Notes: generated by a model from the sequence alone, not told the origin. DNA of 64,000 nt from Micropruina sonneratiae (GCF_025972045.1 NZ_JAPDHX010000006.1:62001-126000), one strand, 5' to 3'; shown: positions 8,914 through 20,056, counted from the stretch's first letter. Made by a program: numbers and translations.

Positions 8914-8940
8914 GAGGGCCGACGGTGATCGTCGGCCCTC
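8914..8940. terminator. Hairpin terminator behind ilvD
   Basis: A perfect 11-bp stem (GAGGGCCGACG at 8914-8924, complement at 8930-8940) closes a 5-nt loop. No T-tract follows on either strand, as is common for high-GC terminators. An imperfect second hairpin (CACGAGGG / CCCTTCGTG, 8891-8909) follows it in the ilvD direction. Confidence 0.65.
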
Positions 8941-8961
8941 CCGATGCACGAGTGGGCAGGC

Positions 8962-10932
8962 TCAGCCGGCCGTGCTCTCCACCAGAGGATCCGCGGCCGT
9001 CACCCCGGCGGCGGTGTCGGGCACAGCCGGGGGCGTCGGCTCGGCGTCCTTGATGCCGGGCTGCACGTTGAGCCGGTCGGGGTCGAGCCGCGATGCGCCC
9101 TTGTCGGCCGACTGGGCGAGCAGCGCGAAGATCTTCAGTGCCGGCGACACGATCCGCTGCCTGGTGCGCGGCTGCCAGCCGCGAGCCTCGGCGTCCCGGC
9201 GGCGCTGGGCCAGCACCGCGTCGTCCACCTCGAGGGTGACCCGGCGCTCGGGGATCGAGAAGGTGATGATGTCGCCGTCCTCGACCAGGCCGATGGTGCC
9301 GCCCGCGGCGGCCTCGGGCGACACGTGGCCGACCGACAGCCCCGACGAGCCGCCGGAGAACCGGCCATCGGTGATCAGTGCGCACTTGGGGCCGAGCCCG
9401 ACGCCCTTGAGGTAGGACGTCGGGTACAGCATCTCCTGCATGCCCGGGCCGCCCTTGGGGCCCTCGTAGCGGACGACGACGACGTCGCCGGGAGCGATCT
9501 CGCCGCCGAGGATCTTCTCGACCGCCTCCTCCTGCGACTCGGCGACCTTGGCGGTGCCGGTGAACTCCCACTGCTCCTGCGGCACGCCGGCGGTCTTCAC
9601 GATGCAGCCGTCCTCGGCGAGGTTGCCGTACAGCACAGCCAGCCCGCCGTCGGTGGTGTAGGGGTTCGCGACCGAGTGGATGCAACCGTGGTCGGGGTCG
9701 GTGTCGAGTTCGGCCCAACGGTTGGTCGACGAGAACGCCTCGGTGGTCCGGACGCCCCCCGGGGCTGCGTAGAACAGTTCGGCGTTCTCGGGCTTCACCC
9801 GCCCGCTGCGGATGTCCCAGTCACCCAGCCAGGTGTCCAGGTCGGGGGAGTGGACGGCGTGCACGTTGCGGTCGAGCAAGCCGCCGCGGTCGAGTTCGCC
9901 GAGGATGGCGGGGACGCCGCCGGCGCGATGCACGTCCTCCATGTAGAACTTCGTGGAGTTCGGCGCGACCTTGCACACGCACGGGGTGATCCGCGACAGG
10001 GCGTCGATGTCGTGCTGATCGAAGTCGACGCGGGCCTCCTGCGCGGCGGCCAGCAGGTGCAGCACGGTGTTCGTCGACCCGCCCATGGCGATGTCGAGCC
10101 GCATCGCGTTGCTGAACGCCTCCTTGGTGGTGATGGACAGCGGCAGCACCGAGGCGTCGTCCTCGTCGTACCAGCGCCGGGCCAGGTCGACCACCAGCTT
10201 GCCGGCCCGGACGAACAGGTCGCGGCGGGCGTAGGAGGTGGCCAGGGTCGAGCCGTTGCCCGGCAGCGACAGTCCGAGCGCCTCGGTCAGGCAGTTCATC
10301 GAGTTGGCGGTGAACATGCCCGAGCAGGAGCCGCAGGTGGGGCAGGCGTTCTGCTCGATGGACAGCAGCTGCTCGTCGGTGACGGTGGCGTCCACCGCCT
10401 TGTACATGGCGTCGATCAGGTCGAGCCGGGTTCCGCCCTCGTCGGGAGCGCCGCTGATCACTCGCGTGCCGAGCACCCGGCCGGCCTCCATCGGCCCGCC
10501 GGAGACGAACACGGTGGGGATGTTCAGGCGCAGTGCCGCCAGCAGCATGCCGGGGGTGATCTTGTCGCAGTTGGAGATGCAGACCAGGGCGTCGGCGCAG
10601 TGCGCGTTGACCATGTACTCCACCGAGTCGGCGATGATCTCGCGGCTGGGCAGCGAGTAGAGCATGCCCTCGTGGCCCATTGCGATGCCGTCGTCGACGG
10701 CGATCGTGTTGAACTCGCGACCGACCCCGCCCGCCTCGGCGATCGCCTCGGCGACGAGTTTGCCCATGTCGCGCAGGTGCACGTGACCAGGCACGAACTG
10801 GGTGAAGCTGTTGGCGATCGCGATGATCGGCTTGCCGAAGTCGGACTCTCCCATGCCGGTGGCACGCCACAGTGCCCGGGCGCCGGCCATGTTGCGGCCA
10901 TGGGTGGTGGTGCGTGAGCGCAGTGCAGGCAT
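8962..10932 (-). CDS. ilvD: Dihydroxy-acid dehydratase
   Basis: The enzyme dehydrates 2,3-dihydroxy-isovalerate and 2,3-dihydroxy-3-methylvalerate to the 2-oxo acids of valine, leucine and isoleucine synthesis. The 656-residue product starts [22 protein letters not shown], the usual IlvD N-terminus. The iron-sulfur cluster cysteines are in [11 protein letters not shown] and [18 protein letters not shown], and the conserved IALVEDGD-type segment appears as [14 protein letters not shown]-terminal tail of about 35 residues rich in Pro, Ala and Thr after the normal end makes it slightly longer than the usual 560-620. No other ilv gene lies in the window. Confidence 0.96.
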   Translation of the reverse strand: MPALRSRTTTHGRNMAGARALWRATGMGESDFGKPIIAIANSFTQFVPGHVHLRDMGKLVAEAIAEAGGVGREFNTIAVDDGIAMGHEGMLYSLPSREIIADSVEYMVNAHCADALVCISNCDKITPGMLLAALRLNIPTVFVSGGPMEAGRVLGTRVISGAPDEGGTRLDLIDAMYKAVDATVTDEQLLSIEQNACPTCGSCSGMFTANSMNCLTEALGLSLPGNGSTLATSYARRDLFVRAGKLVVDLARRWYDEDDASVLPLSITTKEAFSNAMRLDIAMGGSTNTVLHLLAAAQEARVDFDQHDIDALSRITPCVCKVAPNSTKFYMEDVHRAGGVPAILGELDRGGLLDRNVHAVHSPDLDTWLGDWDIRSGRVKPENAELFYAAPGGVRTTEAFSSTNRWAELDTDPDHGCIHSVANPYTTDGGLAVLYGNLAEDGCIVKTAGVPQEQWEFTGTAKVAESQEEAVEKILGGEIAPGDVVVVRYEGPKGGPGMQEMLYPTSYLKGVGLGPKCALITDGRFSGGSSGLSVGHVSPEAAAGGTIGLVEDGDIITFSIPERRVTLEVDDAVLAQRRRDAEARGWQPRTRQRIVSPALKIFALLAQSADKGASRLDPDRLNVQPGIKDAEPTPPAVPDTAAGVTAADPLVESTAG

Positions 10933-11025
10933 AGGGAGCAGCCTACGCCCGCGCTCCACAGGCGTAACCGCCCGGCCGGCCACTGACCCGAAGGTGTGCG
11001 CCGGAGGTTGGGTAGCCTGCCCGGC

Positions 11026-11397
11026 ATGCGCGGGCGGGACTTCTTCATCGTCGCGGCGATCGCACTGGGCATCGCGGCCGCGTTCCTGGCCGGACTGACC
11101 GCACTGGCCTCGGGCTGGTCGGCACCCAGCCCGCAGCCGCGCCCGTTGGCCGTCGAGATCGTGCGGGCCGTGTGGCCGCTGCTGCTGGGGACCGTGGCGT
11201 GCGTTGCCGCCGCCGCGCACCCGCGACCGTGGACGACCTGGCCGGCAGCGGCCCTGTTGGTGGCCGGCGGTGTGCTCGCCGTGCTGCAGGGGGGCTTCCA
11301 ACTCACCGCCCTCGGTGTGCTGATCGCGGCTCTCGGCCTGATCGGCGCGGTGCTGGACACCGCCCACGCCCGACGCCGGCGGAGCGGGGGAGCGTGA
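11026..11397 (+). CDS. Small membrane protein coupled to a beta-propeller protein
   Basis: Starting at [15 protein letters not shown] (11026), the 123-residue protein has four hydrophobic helices separated by short loops and ends with a basic ARRRRSGGA tail. No named family is recognised. Its stop overlaps the GTG of the next gene by 4 bp (GTGA), so the two are co-translated and probably work together in the membrane. Confidence 0.7.
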   Translation: MRGRDFFIVAAIALGIAAAFLAGLTALASGWSAPSPQPRPLAVEIVRAVWPLLLGTVACVAAAAHPRPWTTWPAAALLVAGGVLAVLQGGFQLTALGVLIAALGLIGAVLDTAHARRRRSGGA

Positions 11398-13205
11398 GCG
11401 GGCCCGACTCCTTCCACCGGCCTGAAGGGTGGCAGGAACTCGACGACGCCGGGGCCGGAGCCGAGACCGCCGGCGCGGGCGACGTCCCCCAAGCCGAGAC
11501 CCCCACCGGCCGGCGGCGTTGGTTCCGTCGCGGGCCCCGGCACCAGGGGCTGGGCCGGCGGGCGGCCGGGCCGGACTTCCAGTGGCCGGCAGCGCCGGCG
11601 CAGCCGGGGCCCGCCGAGCCTGCGGCGTCCCCGCCGGCCAGCGCCCAGCACAGCAGCCTGAACTCGTCCCCAGCCTCCTCGAGGCCGGACGTGCCGTCGC
11701 CGGAGGCGTCCCTGTCGCTGGCCGAGCTGGCTCAGCGCCGGGCCCGGTCGCGACGCAAGCGGCGGACGCGGTACGGCGCGACCGGCGGTGGGGCGTCAAC
11801 AGCGCTGGGCCGGCTTCTGGGGGTGCTGCGTGCCCTCGGACTGGGGGTGCTGGTCATGGTGCTCGTCCTTGCGGGCCTGCGTGCCCTCGTCGGCGGTGGG
11901 GGCCGGAGCGACGAGCCACGTCCCACCCGGACCAGTTCGCCGCCCGCCGACGAACTGCCGGCGGTGTGGACGCTGGCGGCCGATGAGTTGCGCGATGACC
12001 TCGAGGCACCCGAACTCCAGTCGGCGGTGGACGGCAGCTTCGATTCGAACCACCTGATCGACGCCGGGGCAACCTGGGTGGTGCTGAGCGGCGACGAGGA
12101 GGACCGGTCGATCGCGGCGCACGGCATCCGGTCGCGGACCGGTGATCAGGTGTGGCGCCACGACCTGGCCGACGGGCTGTGCGGCGCCCAGCTGCTGGGG
12201 GACCAGCTGCTGTGTGCGGCGTCCACCCGGACGGATCCGGCCACCGGCCTGGGGGTGGCGTGGCGCATCTCGCTGCTCGACCCGAGCAGCGGCCGGGAGA
12301 CCGGTGGGGTCGACTTCGACGGCTGGCTGACCATGGTGTACGTGAGCGGCAGCCGGGTGCTGCTGGTCGAGCAACGCCAACCGGCACCTCACGCCGTCCT
12401 CACCGTGCTGAATGCCGGGTTGGATCAGGTGGGACGGATCGACCTGCGGGACCAGGAGCAGCAGGACGGGCTGTTCAGCAACAACCGCATCTACAACCGC
12501 AAACTGCCCATCCCCGAAGGGCCGGCCCTGGACCGGCCGCGAATGCGGACCGTCGCCAAGCGGCTGGTCGCGTTGTGGGCGGGCCAATCCACGGCGTTCG
12601 TCGACCTGCACGCGGGCACCCTGGTCGCTCTGCCGCGCTGCTCGCGGCTGGTAGACGACGGGCGGCGGCTGTGGTGCAACGCGGGCGCCCGGGCGGTCGC
12701 CTACAGCTACGGGCTGAAGGCCCTGTACGAGACCGACCTCAACGTGCGATTGGCCTTTCCGGGCCGCGACCCGCGCGGCGGCGACGTCACCACGCCGGTC
12801 TTCCTCGACGCCGAGGGCCGGGCCGTGCAGGTGGATCCGGAAACCGGCAGGACGGTCGGCACCGTGGCCGAGACCCGGATCAGCTCGGTGTGGGGCCTGA
12901 CCGTGTGGCCGACGGCGGACTTCGTGGACGGGCTCACCCTGATCTCGGACCGGGACAACATCTTCGCGGTAAGCGGACGCCGCAACGAGGTGGAATGGAC
13001 GAGGGAGAAGCCCGGCTCGACCGGTGGGGTCTGGGCGTGGCAGGACAGCCTGCTGCTGGCGTCGCGGGAGCTGCGGTTGCTGGACCCGTCGACCGGTGAG
13101 GTGATCGCCGAGTACCGGCAGGTGCACGGCCTGGACACGGTGGTGGTCGACGAGGTGCTGGTCGGTGTCGGGTTGGACGAGCTGGCGCGGCTGCGGGACC
13201 CGTGA
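11394..13205 (+). CDS. Membrane-anchored PQQ/WD-like beta-propeller protein
   Basis: GTG 11394 with an upstream GGGGG site is chosen because it overlaps the preceding stop. The 603-residue protein has a disordered Pro/Ala/Arg-rich cytoplasmic N-terminus (about 1-125), a basic RRKRRTRYG patch, one membrane helix (about 150-172) and an extracytoplasmic domain with repeated sheet motifs of the type [21 protein letters not shown] and [13 protein letters not shown], as in PQQ-like beta-propellers. The cofactor-binding residues of true quinoproteins are not evident, so it is more likely a scaffolding or sensory protein. Confidence 0.75.
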   Translation: MSGPDSFHRPEGWQELDDAGAGAETAGAGDVPQAETPTGRRRWFRRGPRHQGLGRRAAGPDFQWPAAPAQPGPAEPAASPPASAQHSSLNSSPASSRPDVPSPEASLSLAELAQRRARSRRKRRTRYGATGGGASTALGRLLGVLRALGLGVLVMVLVLAGLRALVGGGGRSDEPRPTRTSSPPADELPAVWTLAADELRDDLEAPELQSAVDGSFDSNHLIDAGATWVVLSGDEEDRSIAAHGIRSRTGDQVWRHDLADGLCGAQLLGDQLLCAASTRTDPATGLGVAWRISLLDPSSGRETGGVDFDGWLTMVYVSGSRVLLVEQRQPAPHAVLTVLNAGLDQVGRIDLRDQEQQDGLFSNNRIYNRKLPIPEGPALDRPRMRTVAKRLVALWAGQSTAFVDLHAGTLVALPRCSRLVDDGRRLWCNAGARAVAYSYGLKALYETDLNVRLAFPGRDPRGGDVTTPVFLDAEGRAVQVDPETGRTVGTVAETRISSVWGLTVWPTADFVDGLTLISDRDNIFAVSGRRNEVEWTREKPGSTGGVWAWQDSLLLASRELRLLDPSTGEVIAEYRQVHGLDTVVVDEVLVGVGLDELARLRDP

Positions 13206-13263
13206 GGTGGGGCGGCCATGCCGGCGATGCACCGATTCCACAGCCGGCGCCTAGACTGAGCCA

Positions 13264-13443
13264 ATGACGAACTTCTTCGAGGTCTTCAATCCCGGGGCTG
13301 CGCACGCCCGGGCCCAGAAGGATCTCGAGAAGATCCTGGTCGCCGACTACGAGAAGGGCGCCTGGGGTCCCAAGCCGCACGATCTCGAATCGGGTTCGGT
13401 GACGATCAGGATGCCGAAGGCCAAGCCCGACGATCGAGGCTAG
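13264..13443 (+). CDS. DUF6191-like short protein
   Basis: The 59-residue frame begins MTNFFEVFNPGAAHARAQKD and continues with KILVADYEKGAWGP; the FEVFNPGxxH start is typical of the short actinobacterial family DUF6191. ATG 13264 lies 58 bp after the beta-propeller gene. Function is unknown. The frame is closed by TAG 13441-13443. Confidence 0.7.
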   Translation: MTNFFEVFNPGAAHARAQKDLEKILVADYEKGAWGPKPHDLESGSVTIRMPKAKPDDRG

Positions 13444-13470
13444 CCGTGTGGGCGGCCGGCTCGCCGGCTG

Positions 13471-13989
13471 CTAGCGGATCGGGTCGGGGCACAGTTCGCG
13501 GCGTCCGCAGCCCTCGCAGTGCTCGCCCATCCAGAACGCGTCGAAGCGTTGTTCGAGCATGGCGACGAAGTCGGGTTCGCGGCCGACGGCGCCCAGCTCG
13601 AGGTTGCGGTTGGCCTCACTCTTGGCGCCCAGGCCCGCGCCGGTGAAGTTCGCCGAGCCGGTGTAGCCCAGTTCGCCGTCGACGATGACGATCTTCCAGT
13701 GGCTGCGCGGGCAGATCTGCAACTCCAGGCCGCCGTCGACCAGTGCCGGCAGGGTGTCGAACGTCTCGCGGAAGCTGCGCGAGGGCAGTTCGGCGTGGAT
13801 GACCCTGATCTGGACGCCGTCGCGGGCCAGCCGGCTGAACTCATCGAGGATGGGGCGGTAGCGGCGTCCGGCCCCGGGGACGTAGAGGTCCTTGAGGTTG
13901 GCGGTGGCGATCCAGATGGACTTCTGCGCCCGCAGCACACCCTCGGTGATGACCGCGCGGTACAGTTCGCGCCCGCTCAGCCACTCCAT
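13471..13989 (-). CDS. Phospholipase D-like protein with a single HKD motif
   Basis: This 172-residue protein carries one PLD catalytic motif, SHWKIVIVDGELGYTGSANFTGAGLG (the His, Lys and Asp of HxKxxxxD at about residues 118-125). Single-motif PLD proteins act as homodimers and include Nuc-like endonucleases and restriction-type nucleases. The C-terminus has four cysteines in EHCEGCGRRELC, which may bind a metal. Whether it acts on lipid or nucleic acid cannot be decided. Orientation is opposite to the preceding envelope genes. Confidence 0.78.
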   Translation of the reverse strand: MEWLSGRELYRAVITEGVLRAQKSIWIATANLKDLYVPGAGRRYRPILDEFSRLARDGVQIRVIHAELPSRSFRETFDTLPALVDGGLELQICPRSHWKIVIVDGELGYTGSANFTGAGLGAKSEANRNLELGAVGREPDFVAMLEQRFDAFWMGEHCEGCGRRELCPDPIR

Positions 13990-14057
13990 GCCGCGAGGCT
14001 AGCCGCTCGGTTCGTCCACATCGGCATCCACACCTGTGGAGAACTACAGCAGTGTGA

Positions 14058-14309
14058 TTAGCGGGTAGGGCGATTGGGACCCCACCAGCGCCGCCAGTCG
14101 CCCCGGACGGGGCCGAACATGTTGCGGCCCATATGTAGGCGCCCGCACCGAGGATGGCCTCCATCGCCGCGGGCACTCTCGGGGCCGCCGTCCTGCATCC
14201 AGTTGTGCAGAACCCCCTCGGGAACGTCGCCGAACGGGCGCTGCTCGGTCTGGTCAGGGGCGGACCCGACCCCGTCCAGGGTGATCGACATGGTGGCGAC
14301 GACTGTCAT
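14058..14309 (-). pseudogene. Broken dihydrofolate-reductase/RibD-type reductase gene
   Basis: From ATG 14309 the frame reads MTVVATMSITLDG, the entry strand of the RibD-C/DHFR-like reductase family. After HNWMQD the reading frame loses similarity, while a neighbouring frame gives MEAILGAGAYI, which is the expected continuation. The original frame then resumes as MGRNMFGPVRGDW and stops at WWGPNRPTR. Two compensating indels and a premature end, less than half the normal length, mark a pseudogene. Confidence 0.7.
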
Positions 14310-14355
14310 GAGGGACACCTTCTCTCGTTGTCGGCCGCAGCGGAACGCTGTTGGG

Positions 14356-15651
14356 TCACGCCGCGATCATGATCTCGACGGGAAACGGCAGCGCGTAGGG
14401 TCGGTCGATCGGTTCGTGCGGCAGGGGCGGCGGCATGCTCGCGTACTCGTGGCCGCTCGGGCTGCGCAGCGCGACGCTGCCGCCCGGCCCCGGTCTGGCC
14501 CGCCAGCCCGGGTGCTCCTTGAGCTGGTTGCACTGCTCGCACAGCCCTTGGCCGTTGTGGGCGGTGGTCGTCCCGCCGGCGTGCGCCGGCACCACGTGGT
14601 CGGTGTGCCGGATCGGGGCGCCGCACCACGGCGTCCGGCAAACCTCGTCGCGCGTCGCGATGAACGCCTTCAGGCCGGCGGGGAAGATCCTGCGCCGCGA
14701 CTCCATCGCGACCAGTTCGCCCGTGCCGGGACGGTTGTAGAGCCGGCGCAGCCACGCCCTGCCCCGACCGGACGCCGCGGCGGCGATCCGCCGGGCGACC
14801 CCGGCCGGGAGGGGACCGTACCCGGCCAGCCGGGCGGGCTCGTGCGACCCGCCCAGCAGGGCGGAATCGGTCATCACCAGCTGCACCTCGACCCCGACCT
14901 CGTCGGCGGCGGTGAGTCCGGTGGCCCGGGCGACCAGGGTGTCGGCCATCACCTGCCCCCGCGACCGGGCGTCACCGGCGGCGCGGGCGGTGTCGGCCTC
15001 GACCCCCAGGGCCGCCAGCACGGCCACGCCCTGGGCGACCGGCAGCAGTCCGCTGAGTCGCGCCATGCAGTCGGGCGCGGGTCGCAGGCTGACCCGGCGG
15101 TCGGCCTCGGCCTGCCCGATGCGCTCCACGATGCTGTGGGGGTCGAGTCGGCAGCCGACCCGCCGCGCCTCGGACGCCACCTGCCGGTCGGACAGTTCCG
15201 CCAGCCGGCCGGCCAGCTGCTCGTCGACCATTGCCCGGTGCTCACGGCTCAGGCAGGCGGTCTCACAGGCGACCAGCCCGGCGCGCCACTCGCTCACCAG
15301 CCCGGCGCGGAACAGGCGCATGGTGTGCGGCAGCTCGCGCGCCAGCATCATCGCCAGGCCCACCAGCCGGGTCGCGTGGTGCGGGGACTCACGACGTGCG
15401 AGCGCCACCTCGCCGGCGACCGAGGCCGGCACCCTCCGCGCGTTGTGCCCATGAACCTCGGCTTCGGCCTCGCGGTGCCAACGGAGCGCGACGCTCGCCC
15501 TGGCCTGCAGCGCGGCGGCGGAGTTCTTCAGCAGTTCGAGCTGTCCGATCAACTCGACCAGCTCCGTCGGCGAGTGTTCGACCTCACTCCTGCCCAGCTC
15601 GGTGACCATCGCGGCAACGGCCGCGGGGTCAAGGTTGGGAGAGGGTTTCAT
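14356..15651 (-). CDS. DUF222 protein with C-terminal HNH nuclease domain
   Basis: Start 15651 (MKPSPNLDPAAVAAM) is chosen because a promoter ends six bases before it, pointing to a leaderless message. The 431-residue product has the helical DUF222 domain (about 20-300: ELIGQLELLKNSAAAL, RLFRAGLVSEWRA) followed by an HNH domain (about 335-390) with CRTPWCGAPIRHTDHVVPAHAGG and GLCEQCNQLKEH, where the cysteines bind zinc and the histidines form the nuclease site. Actinobacterial genomes carry many DUF222-HNH copies, related to the mycobacterial 13E12 repeat family. It is surrounded by decayed genes. Confidence 0.88.
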   Translation of the reverse strand: MKPSPNLDPAAVAAMVTELGRSEVEHSPTELVELIGQLELLKNSAAALQARASVALRWHREAEAEVHGHNARRVPASVAGEVALARRESPHHATRLVGLAMMLARELPHTMRLFRAGLVSEWRAGLVACETACLSREHRAMVDEQLAGRLAELSDRQVASEARRVGCRLDPHSIVERIGQAEADRRVSLRPAPDCMARLSGLLPVAQGVAVLAALGVEADTARAAGDARSRGQVMADTLVARATGLTAADEVGVEVQLVMTDSALLGGSHEPARLAGYGPLPAGVARRIAAAASGRGRAWLRRLYNRPGTGELVAMESRRRIFPAGLKAFIATRDEVCRTPWCGAPIRHTDHVVPAHAGGTTTAHNGQGLCEQCNQLKEHPGWRARPGPGGSVALRSPSGHEYASMPPPLPHEPIDRPYALPFPVEIMIAA

Positions 15652-15657
15652 ATGGAG

Positions 15658-15686
15658 AGTATAATCAAACATACGTACGATTACAA
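15658..15686 (-). promoter_or_regulatory. Promoter of the DUF222 gene, leaderless layout
   Basis: On the minus strand TTGTAA (plus 15681-15686), a 17-bp spacer and TATACT (plus 15658-15663) are followed after six bases by the ATG at 15651. The A of ATG would itself be the transcription start, and there is no ribosome binding site. The local AT content is clearly higher than around it. Confidence 0.72.
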
Positions 15687-15791
15687 GGCTCCGACGCACA
15701 CTTGTTCGGCCGGTGACGTCGCGGTCGAGCCGGACCCGGCTCGACCTGACTCGCACGCTACCCGGAGCCTCTGACGGTTCCACCTTCCACC

Positions 15792-15925
15792 TCAGCGATC
15801 CGACCCCACGCGGCTCAGGTCGTTGACGAACCGATGCACCTGCTCGTCGGGGAAGGCGAAATCGAAGTTCCCGTCGGGTCGGCCAGATAGCCGTCCAGCG
15901 ATCCGATGGCCAGGTAGTAGAGCAC
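15792..15925 (-). pseudogene. N-terminal remnant of a second RibD/DHFR-type reductase gene
   Basis: GTG 15925 follows a GGAGGAG site and reads VLYYLAIGSLDGYLADP. A one-base deletion then shifts the frame; the next frame continues as DGNFDFAFPDEQVHRFVNDL, which is the expected sequence of this reductase family. The product stops after RVGSDR, far short of full length (about 180 residues). The rest of the 360-bp interval 15652-16010 holds the DUF222 promoter and the DUF2207 upstream region. Confidence 0.65.
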
Positions 15926-16010
15926 GGTCTCCTCCGTGAGGCCGGCATGGTCGGGTCAGCCTGGGCAGGGGCCATCCTTGCCGATACCTGTGGGTTGTTA
16001 CCGTTGAGCC

Positions 16011-17810
16011 ATGCGCCGCCTCTCCCTGTTGCTCATCGGCCTCGGCATCTTCGTCCTCGGCATGCTGCCGGCCACCACGGCACGTGCAGACTCCGACGAC
16101 GACAGCATCACCACGTACACAGTGACCGCCGACGTCGCCAAGGACGGCACCACCTCGGTAAAGCTCGCGTTCGACTTCGATTTCGGCTCCGACGAGGGCC
16201 GGGGTCCGTACCTGACCTTCCCGCTGCGGCAGGAGATCGCCAACGATCCCGACCATTGGCGGATGCTCGACATGAGCCTCGGTGACGTGACCAGCCCGTC
16301 CGGCGCGAACACCGAGGTGAGTACCGAGACCCAGGACGGCAACCTGCTGGTCCGGATCGGCAACGAGAACACGTACTTCACCGGCACCCAGTCCTATGTG
16401 GTGACGTACACGATCCGCGGCCTGATCGCCCCCAACCAGACCACCTCGGGTCTCGACGAGTTCAACTGGAACGTCATCGGCAACGGCTGGGAGATCCCGA
16501 TCAGCAACATCACCGCGACCGTCACCGGACCGGTCGACGTCACGCAGTCCGCCTGCTTCATCGACGGCGACACCTCCAACCCCTGCCAGGCCGATCAGCG
16601 AGGCGACACGGTCACCTTCACCCAGTCGCGGCTCTCCGACCACACCTACCTGCAGATCGTCGCGGGCTTCCCGGCCGGCACCTTCGTCGGCGCCGAGGCC
16701 AGGCTCGAGAAGCGGTTCTGGATCGGCAACATGTTCCCCGTCACCGCTGCGACCGGTGGCGTCACCGCGGTACTCACCGCACTCGGCCTGGGTGCCCTGC
16801 TGCGGCGCACCCGGCGCGGCTCCCGCGACCAGGTGTACCTGGGCCTGACGCCCGGCGTCACGCCGGCCAAGGACCAGCAGGTCGCCATCGGCCACGGCAC
16901 CTCGAACGCCCCGGTCGCGGTCCAGTTCACGCCGCCCCGCGACGCCCGGCCGGGTGAGATCGGCGTCCTGACCGACTCGACCGCCGACAACGTCGACATC
17001 ACGGCCACCATCATCGATCTGGCCGTCCGCAAGCACCTGACCATCGAGCAGCAGGACAAGAAGGACTGGACGTTCACCCGGCTGAACAACCCCGAACGGT
17101 TGACGCGTTACGAAGCGAAACTGGTCGACAAGCTGTTCTCCAAGGGCTCCGTGGTCACCACCGACGACCTGAAGGACAGCGACTACGCCGGCCTGCTCGA
17201 CAAGACCCGGGAGAGGCTCTACAAGCGGGTCACCGACGAGCTGCACTGGTTCACCAAGAACCCGAGCCATGTCCGCGGGGTGGCGATCGTCGGCGGCATC
17301 GGGCTGACCCTGGCCGGCGGTGCGCTGGGGCTCGCCCTCGGCTTCGTCGGGTGGGGGCTGGTCGGCCTGGCGGGGGTCATCTGCGGGATCGCCATGCTGG
17401 CCCTCAGCAACCGGTTCGGTGCCCGGACGGCCGAAGGCTCGGCCGTGCTCGCCCAGGCGAAGGGCTTCGAGCTGTACCTGACCACGGCCGAGGCCGACCA
17501 GATCAAGTTCGAGGAGGGCATCGACGTGTTCTCCCGCTACCTGCCCTACGCCATCGTCTTCGGCGTCGCCGACCGCTGGGCGAAGGTCTTCGAGCAGCTC
17601 GCCGCCGAGGGCCGCTACGTCGCCGACACCTCCTGGTACGTGGGCTACGGCTACGGTTACGGCCTCGGTTTCGGCACCCTCACCTCGTCGATGGACCAGC
17701 TCGCCTCGACCATGTCGTCCTCGATGCAGTCGGCCACGGCGGCGTCCAGCGGCGGCTCCGGCTTCAGCGGCGGTGGCGGCTTCGGCGGTGGCGGTGGCGG
17801 CGGCTGGTGA
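16011..17810 (+). CDS. DUF2207 membrane protein
   Basis: The 599-residue protein has a signal peptide (about 1-26, ending TTARA), a large extracytoplasmic DUF2207 domain, a membrane helix near 245-265 (TGGVTAVLTALGLGALL), a cytoplasmic region with RPGEIGVLTDSTADNVDITATIIDLA, a pair of helices around 425-465 and a C-terminal glycine-rich tail GFSGGGGFGGGGGGGW. This is the standard layout of the YciQ-like DUF2207 family found in many Gram-positives. Function is not known. The last codon region abuts the broken methyltransferase. Confidence 0.9.
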   Translation: MRRLSLLLIGLGIFVLGMLPATTARADSDDDSITTYTVTADVAKDGTTSVKLAFDFDFGSDEGRGPYLTFPLRQEIANDPDHWRMLDMSLGDVTSPSGANTEVSTETQDGNLLVRIGNENTYFTGTQSYVVTYTIRGLIAPNQTTSGLDEFNWNVIGNGWEIPISNITATVTGPVDVTQSACFIDGDTSNPCQADQRGDTVTFTQSRLSDHTYLQIVAGFPAGTFVGAEARLEKRFWIGNMFPVTAATGGVTAVLTALGLGALLRRTRRGSRDQVYLGLTPGVTPAKDQQVAIGHGTSNAPVAVQFTPPRDARPGEIGVLTDSTADNVDITATIIDLAVRKHLTIEQQDKKDWTFTRLNNPERLTRYEAKLVDKLFSKGSVVTTDDLKDSDYAGLLDKTRERLYKRVTDELHWFTKNPSHVRGVAIVGGIGLTLAGGALGLALGFVGWGLVGLAGVICGIAMLALSNRFGARTAEGSAVLAQAKGFELYLTTAEADQIKFEEGIDVFSRYLPYAIVFGVADRWAKVFEQLAAEGRYVADTSWYVGYGYGYGLGFGTLTSSMDQLASTMSSSMQSATAASSGGSGFSGGGGFGGGGGGGW

Positions 17811-17811
17811 C

Positions 17812-18258
17812 GTGACCGCGGGCGCCTTCGCGGGCTCGGGCGACGCCTACGACCGGTTCATGGGCCGCTGGTCGCGCCGGTTGGCTGCGCCGTTCGCGCA
17901 GTTCGCCGGCACCCAGGGGTACTCGTCCGGATCGGCTCCGCCGAACTGCTGCCCTTCGAGGACGCCCGCATCGACGCCACCCTCAGCCAACTGGTGCTGC
18001 ACTTCGTCACCGATCCCGACGCCGCGGCTGCAGAACTCGCCAGGGTCAACCGCCCCGGAGATGTGGTGGCCGCCTGCGTCTGGGACGCCGAACAGGGCAT
18101 GGGTCTGTTGAGCGACTTCTGGCAGGCCGCCGCGGCCGCCGGCGGGGCCGACCACACCGCACTGGAGTACCGCTTCGGTACCCCCGGCGAACTGACGACC
18201 TGGCTGACCAGGGCTGGTTTCGCCGACGTCACCGAGACCACCATCGTCACCGGCGCCG
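17812..18258 (+). pseudogene. SAM methyltransferase gene with internal deletion and lost C-terminus
   Basis: GTG 17812 begins VTAGAFAGSGDAYDRFMGRWSRRLA, a typical class I methyltransferase start. At about 17925 the frame breaks; a different frame (from 17931) continues with IGSAELLPFEDARIDATL and LVLHFVTDPDAAAAELARV. The segment between, which should hold the glycine-rich SAM loop (motif I), is missing, about 60 residues. After VTETTIVTGAVTR (about 18258) the similarity to a methyltransferase ends. It cannot encode an active enzyme. Confidence 0.75.
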
Positions 18259-18279
18259 TCACCCGTCCCGGCAGCCGGG

Positions 18280-18662
18280 CCGCGATCCGGCTGGTGCGCC
18301 CGCCCAGCCGATCGACGGTCTGGAAGGCGAGCCATTCCTCGCCCGGCTCGCCGCCCCCCAGCACTCCCTCGACCCGCAGCCCGTCCAGTCCCAGCGACTC
18401 CAGCAGGCCCGGCACCGGCAACTCGTCGGCGTCCGGCGTAGTGTTCGCCGGTCTCGGCGACGAAGCTCGGCCACGGGTCCAGCCGCAGCGTGCCTGCCAC
18501 CCCGAGGACGCCGCCCACCACCGCGGTGCCGGCGACGCCGAGCACCACCGGGTGCGGCACCAGCAGCCCGATCGCGGCGGGCGCCACCCGGCCCAGGGCG
18601 GGGACCCAACGGCGCACGGTGGCGCCCCAACCCGAGGAGTGCCGGGGCTGTTGCCAGGCCAC
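18280..18662 (-). pseudogene. Frameshifted remnant of a membrane-protein gene
   Basis: On the minus strand, GTG 18662 opens a frame reading RWVPALGRVAPAAIGLLVPHPVVLGVAGTAVVGGVLGVAGTL (here only as a description: a hydrophobic helix pair at about 20-55) and then PSFVAETGEHY. A neighbouring frame takes over with DADELPVPGLLESLGLDG and WLAFQTVDRLGGR, as if one frameshift had split the gene. It ends abruptly where the methyltransferase remnant on the other strand ends. It sits 23 bp downstream of the citrate synthase gene. No family is recognised. Confidence 0.4.
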
Positions 18663-18685
18663 GGCCCGGTTTCCCGCGCCGTCGC

Positions 18686-19966
<1,281 letters not shown>

Positions 19967-20056
19967 GCGTGTCTCCTTTCGGCGACCGGTGAGGGAGGCT
20001 CCGTCGCCTGCGGACCCACCCTAGCGCGGGCTTCCAGGGCTCCCGTGAGAACGATG

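Noticed and set aside
8944-10917. A long plus-strand open frame opposite ilvD
   Set aside because: It mirrors ilvD codon structure on the other strand with no family signal.
10933-11799. Upstream extension of the ilvD frame
   Set aside because: The added residues are low-complexity and cross the divergent membrane-protein gene; MPALRS is the normal IlvD start.
17754-17810. Glycine repeat at the end of the DUF2207 gene as a possible DNA repeat
   Set aside because: It is the usual glycine-rich tail of this protein family.
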